Source: Candidatus Bathyarchaeota archaeon (lineage in GTDB: Archaea > Thermoproteota > Bathyarchaeia > Bathyarchaeales > Bathycorpusculaceae). Taken from it: DNA of 6,878 bases. Below are positions 6,609 through 6,878 of this stretch, piece after piece; position 1 is the stretch's first letter; every line of letters begins with the position of its first letter. The position numbers and the translations under genes are program-made. The notes under the pieces are model-generated. The model was not told where the DNA came from. It ran no database searches and saw only the letters and a program-made list of their open reading frames with translations. The stretch lies in contig DAOUTL010000070.1 in NCBI GenBank assembly GCA_030626685.1, positions 1-6,878 of the forward strand. Direction: 5' to 3'.

Positions 6609-6629
6609 TCACGCTATTGCGTGAATTTT
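6609..6629 (+). terminator. Hairpin followed by T run, terminator-like
   Basis: TCACGC TATT GCGTGA forms a perfect 6-bp stem with a 4-base loop and is followed by AATTTTT. This is a terminator-like shape on the plus strand. On the minus strand the same stem is followed by TAAAAAGG, which is less suitable. No clear plus-strand gene ends just upstream, so the functional reading is uncertain. Confidence 0.3.
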
Positions 6630-6785
6630 TAACCAATAGCACCCTACCCCCCGTATTTTTCAACATACCTCGCCTATTTGGAGCCGAATATGTTTTGTTT
6701 GTTGATGGAAGCAAAGTTTTGGGTGTTTTGACAGTTTTTTCAGCGGTTTTACACATGATTTCAGGTCTGTTTGGCAATATAATTT

Positions 6786-6878
6786 TTAACTGCTGATTGG
6801 CTTTTTCAGTTTCCTTTTCAATATTTGGGCTTGTCGAACAAACAGTTCAATATGATACCTCCCTATCGTTTTCAATAC
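6786..6878 (-). CDS. Possible C-terminal end of a gene entering from the right edge
   Basis: On the minus strand the frame is open from the window edge for 30 codons to a TAA at 6786-6788. It gives a basic, helical-looking end (YHIELFVRQAQILKRKLKKP). I do not recognise it. It could be the true end of a flanking gene or merely a short open stretch. A GGGAGGT motif (6856-6862 on the complement) followed by a TTG opens only a 10-codon frame, so it does not define another gene. Sequence beyond 6878 would settle this. Confidence 0.25.
   Translation of the reverse strand, partial: VLKTIGRYHIELFVRQAQILKRKLKKPISS

Larger units (their letters stand above)
6283..6878. other. About 600-base region without a convincing complete gene
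   Basis: Apart from the flippase promoter, the TGA-broken frame, the hairpin and the partial frame at the edge, I see no tRNA, rRNA, CRISPR or complete mobile element. Two long overlapping frames on opposite strands (about 6547-6796) exist. Neither has a recognisable motif or a strong ribosome site. The minus-strand one is simply Lys/Thr/Asn-rich because that strand is A-rich, and the plus-strand one is correspondingly Phe/Leu/Val-rich. The region looks like intergenic or eroded sequence. Confidence 0.5.

Noticed and set aside
6547..6796. Overlapping opposite-strand frames of 76 (minus) and 73 (plus) codons
   Set aside because: They are mutual shadows over the same bases, with compositions explained by strand A/T skew. 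Neither has a recognisable motif or a strong ribosome site, so neither is called as a gene.

Overview
The window is archaeal chromosomal DNA. The evidence is a Hel308-type helicase, GTG and TTG starts preceded by GGAGG/GGTGA-type ribosome sites, TATA-like boxes about 25-50 bases ahead of genes, and an N-glycan-type flippase. Divergence of the proteins and moderate GC suggest an uncultured TACK-group archaeon, possibly Bathyarchaeia. That placement is inference, not something read directly.

Layout. (1) Bases 1-1318, minus strand: the N-terminal 439 codons of a Hel308 repair helicase, whose 3' end lies outside the window. (2) Bases 1319-1472: a divergent promoter region. (3) Bases 1473-4703, plus strand: a tight four-gene iron-sulfur cluster operon. 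It encodes a degenerate NifS/IscS-like PLP-fold protein, an IscU-type scaffold, a canonical SufS-type cysteine desulfurase and an unrecognised 89-residue protein. Three junctions are 2 bases apart or overlap by one base (TAATG). (4) Bases 4704-4788: a short convergent intergenic gap containing an imperfect direct repeat. (5) Bases 4789-6282, minus strand: a membrane flippase of the Wzx/RfbX (MOP) type. (6) Bases 6283-6878: about 600 bases without a convincing complete gene. It holds the flippase promoter, a frame interrupted by one TGA, a hairpin followed by a T run, and the possible C-terminal end of a gene entering from the right.

How the genes work together. The canonical SufS should extract sulfur from cysteine, and the IscU protein has the three cysteines, Asp and Lys/His expected of a cluster scaffold. 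The first gene is the most interesting. It keeps the PLP lysine and the mobile-loop cysteine but has lost most of the other PLP and substrate contacts of cysteine desulfurases. It may therefore be a structural or cluster-ligand partner of IscU rather than a second desulfurase, a role with a precedent in Archaeoglobus IscS. The 89-residue protein is an unstudied candidate member of the same machinery. No SufB, SufC, SufD or HscA/HscB gene is present in the window.
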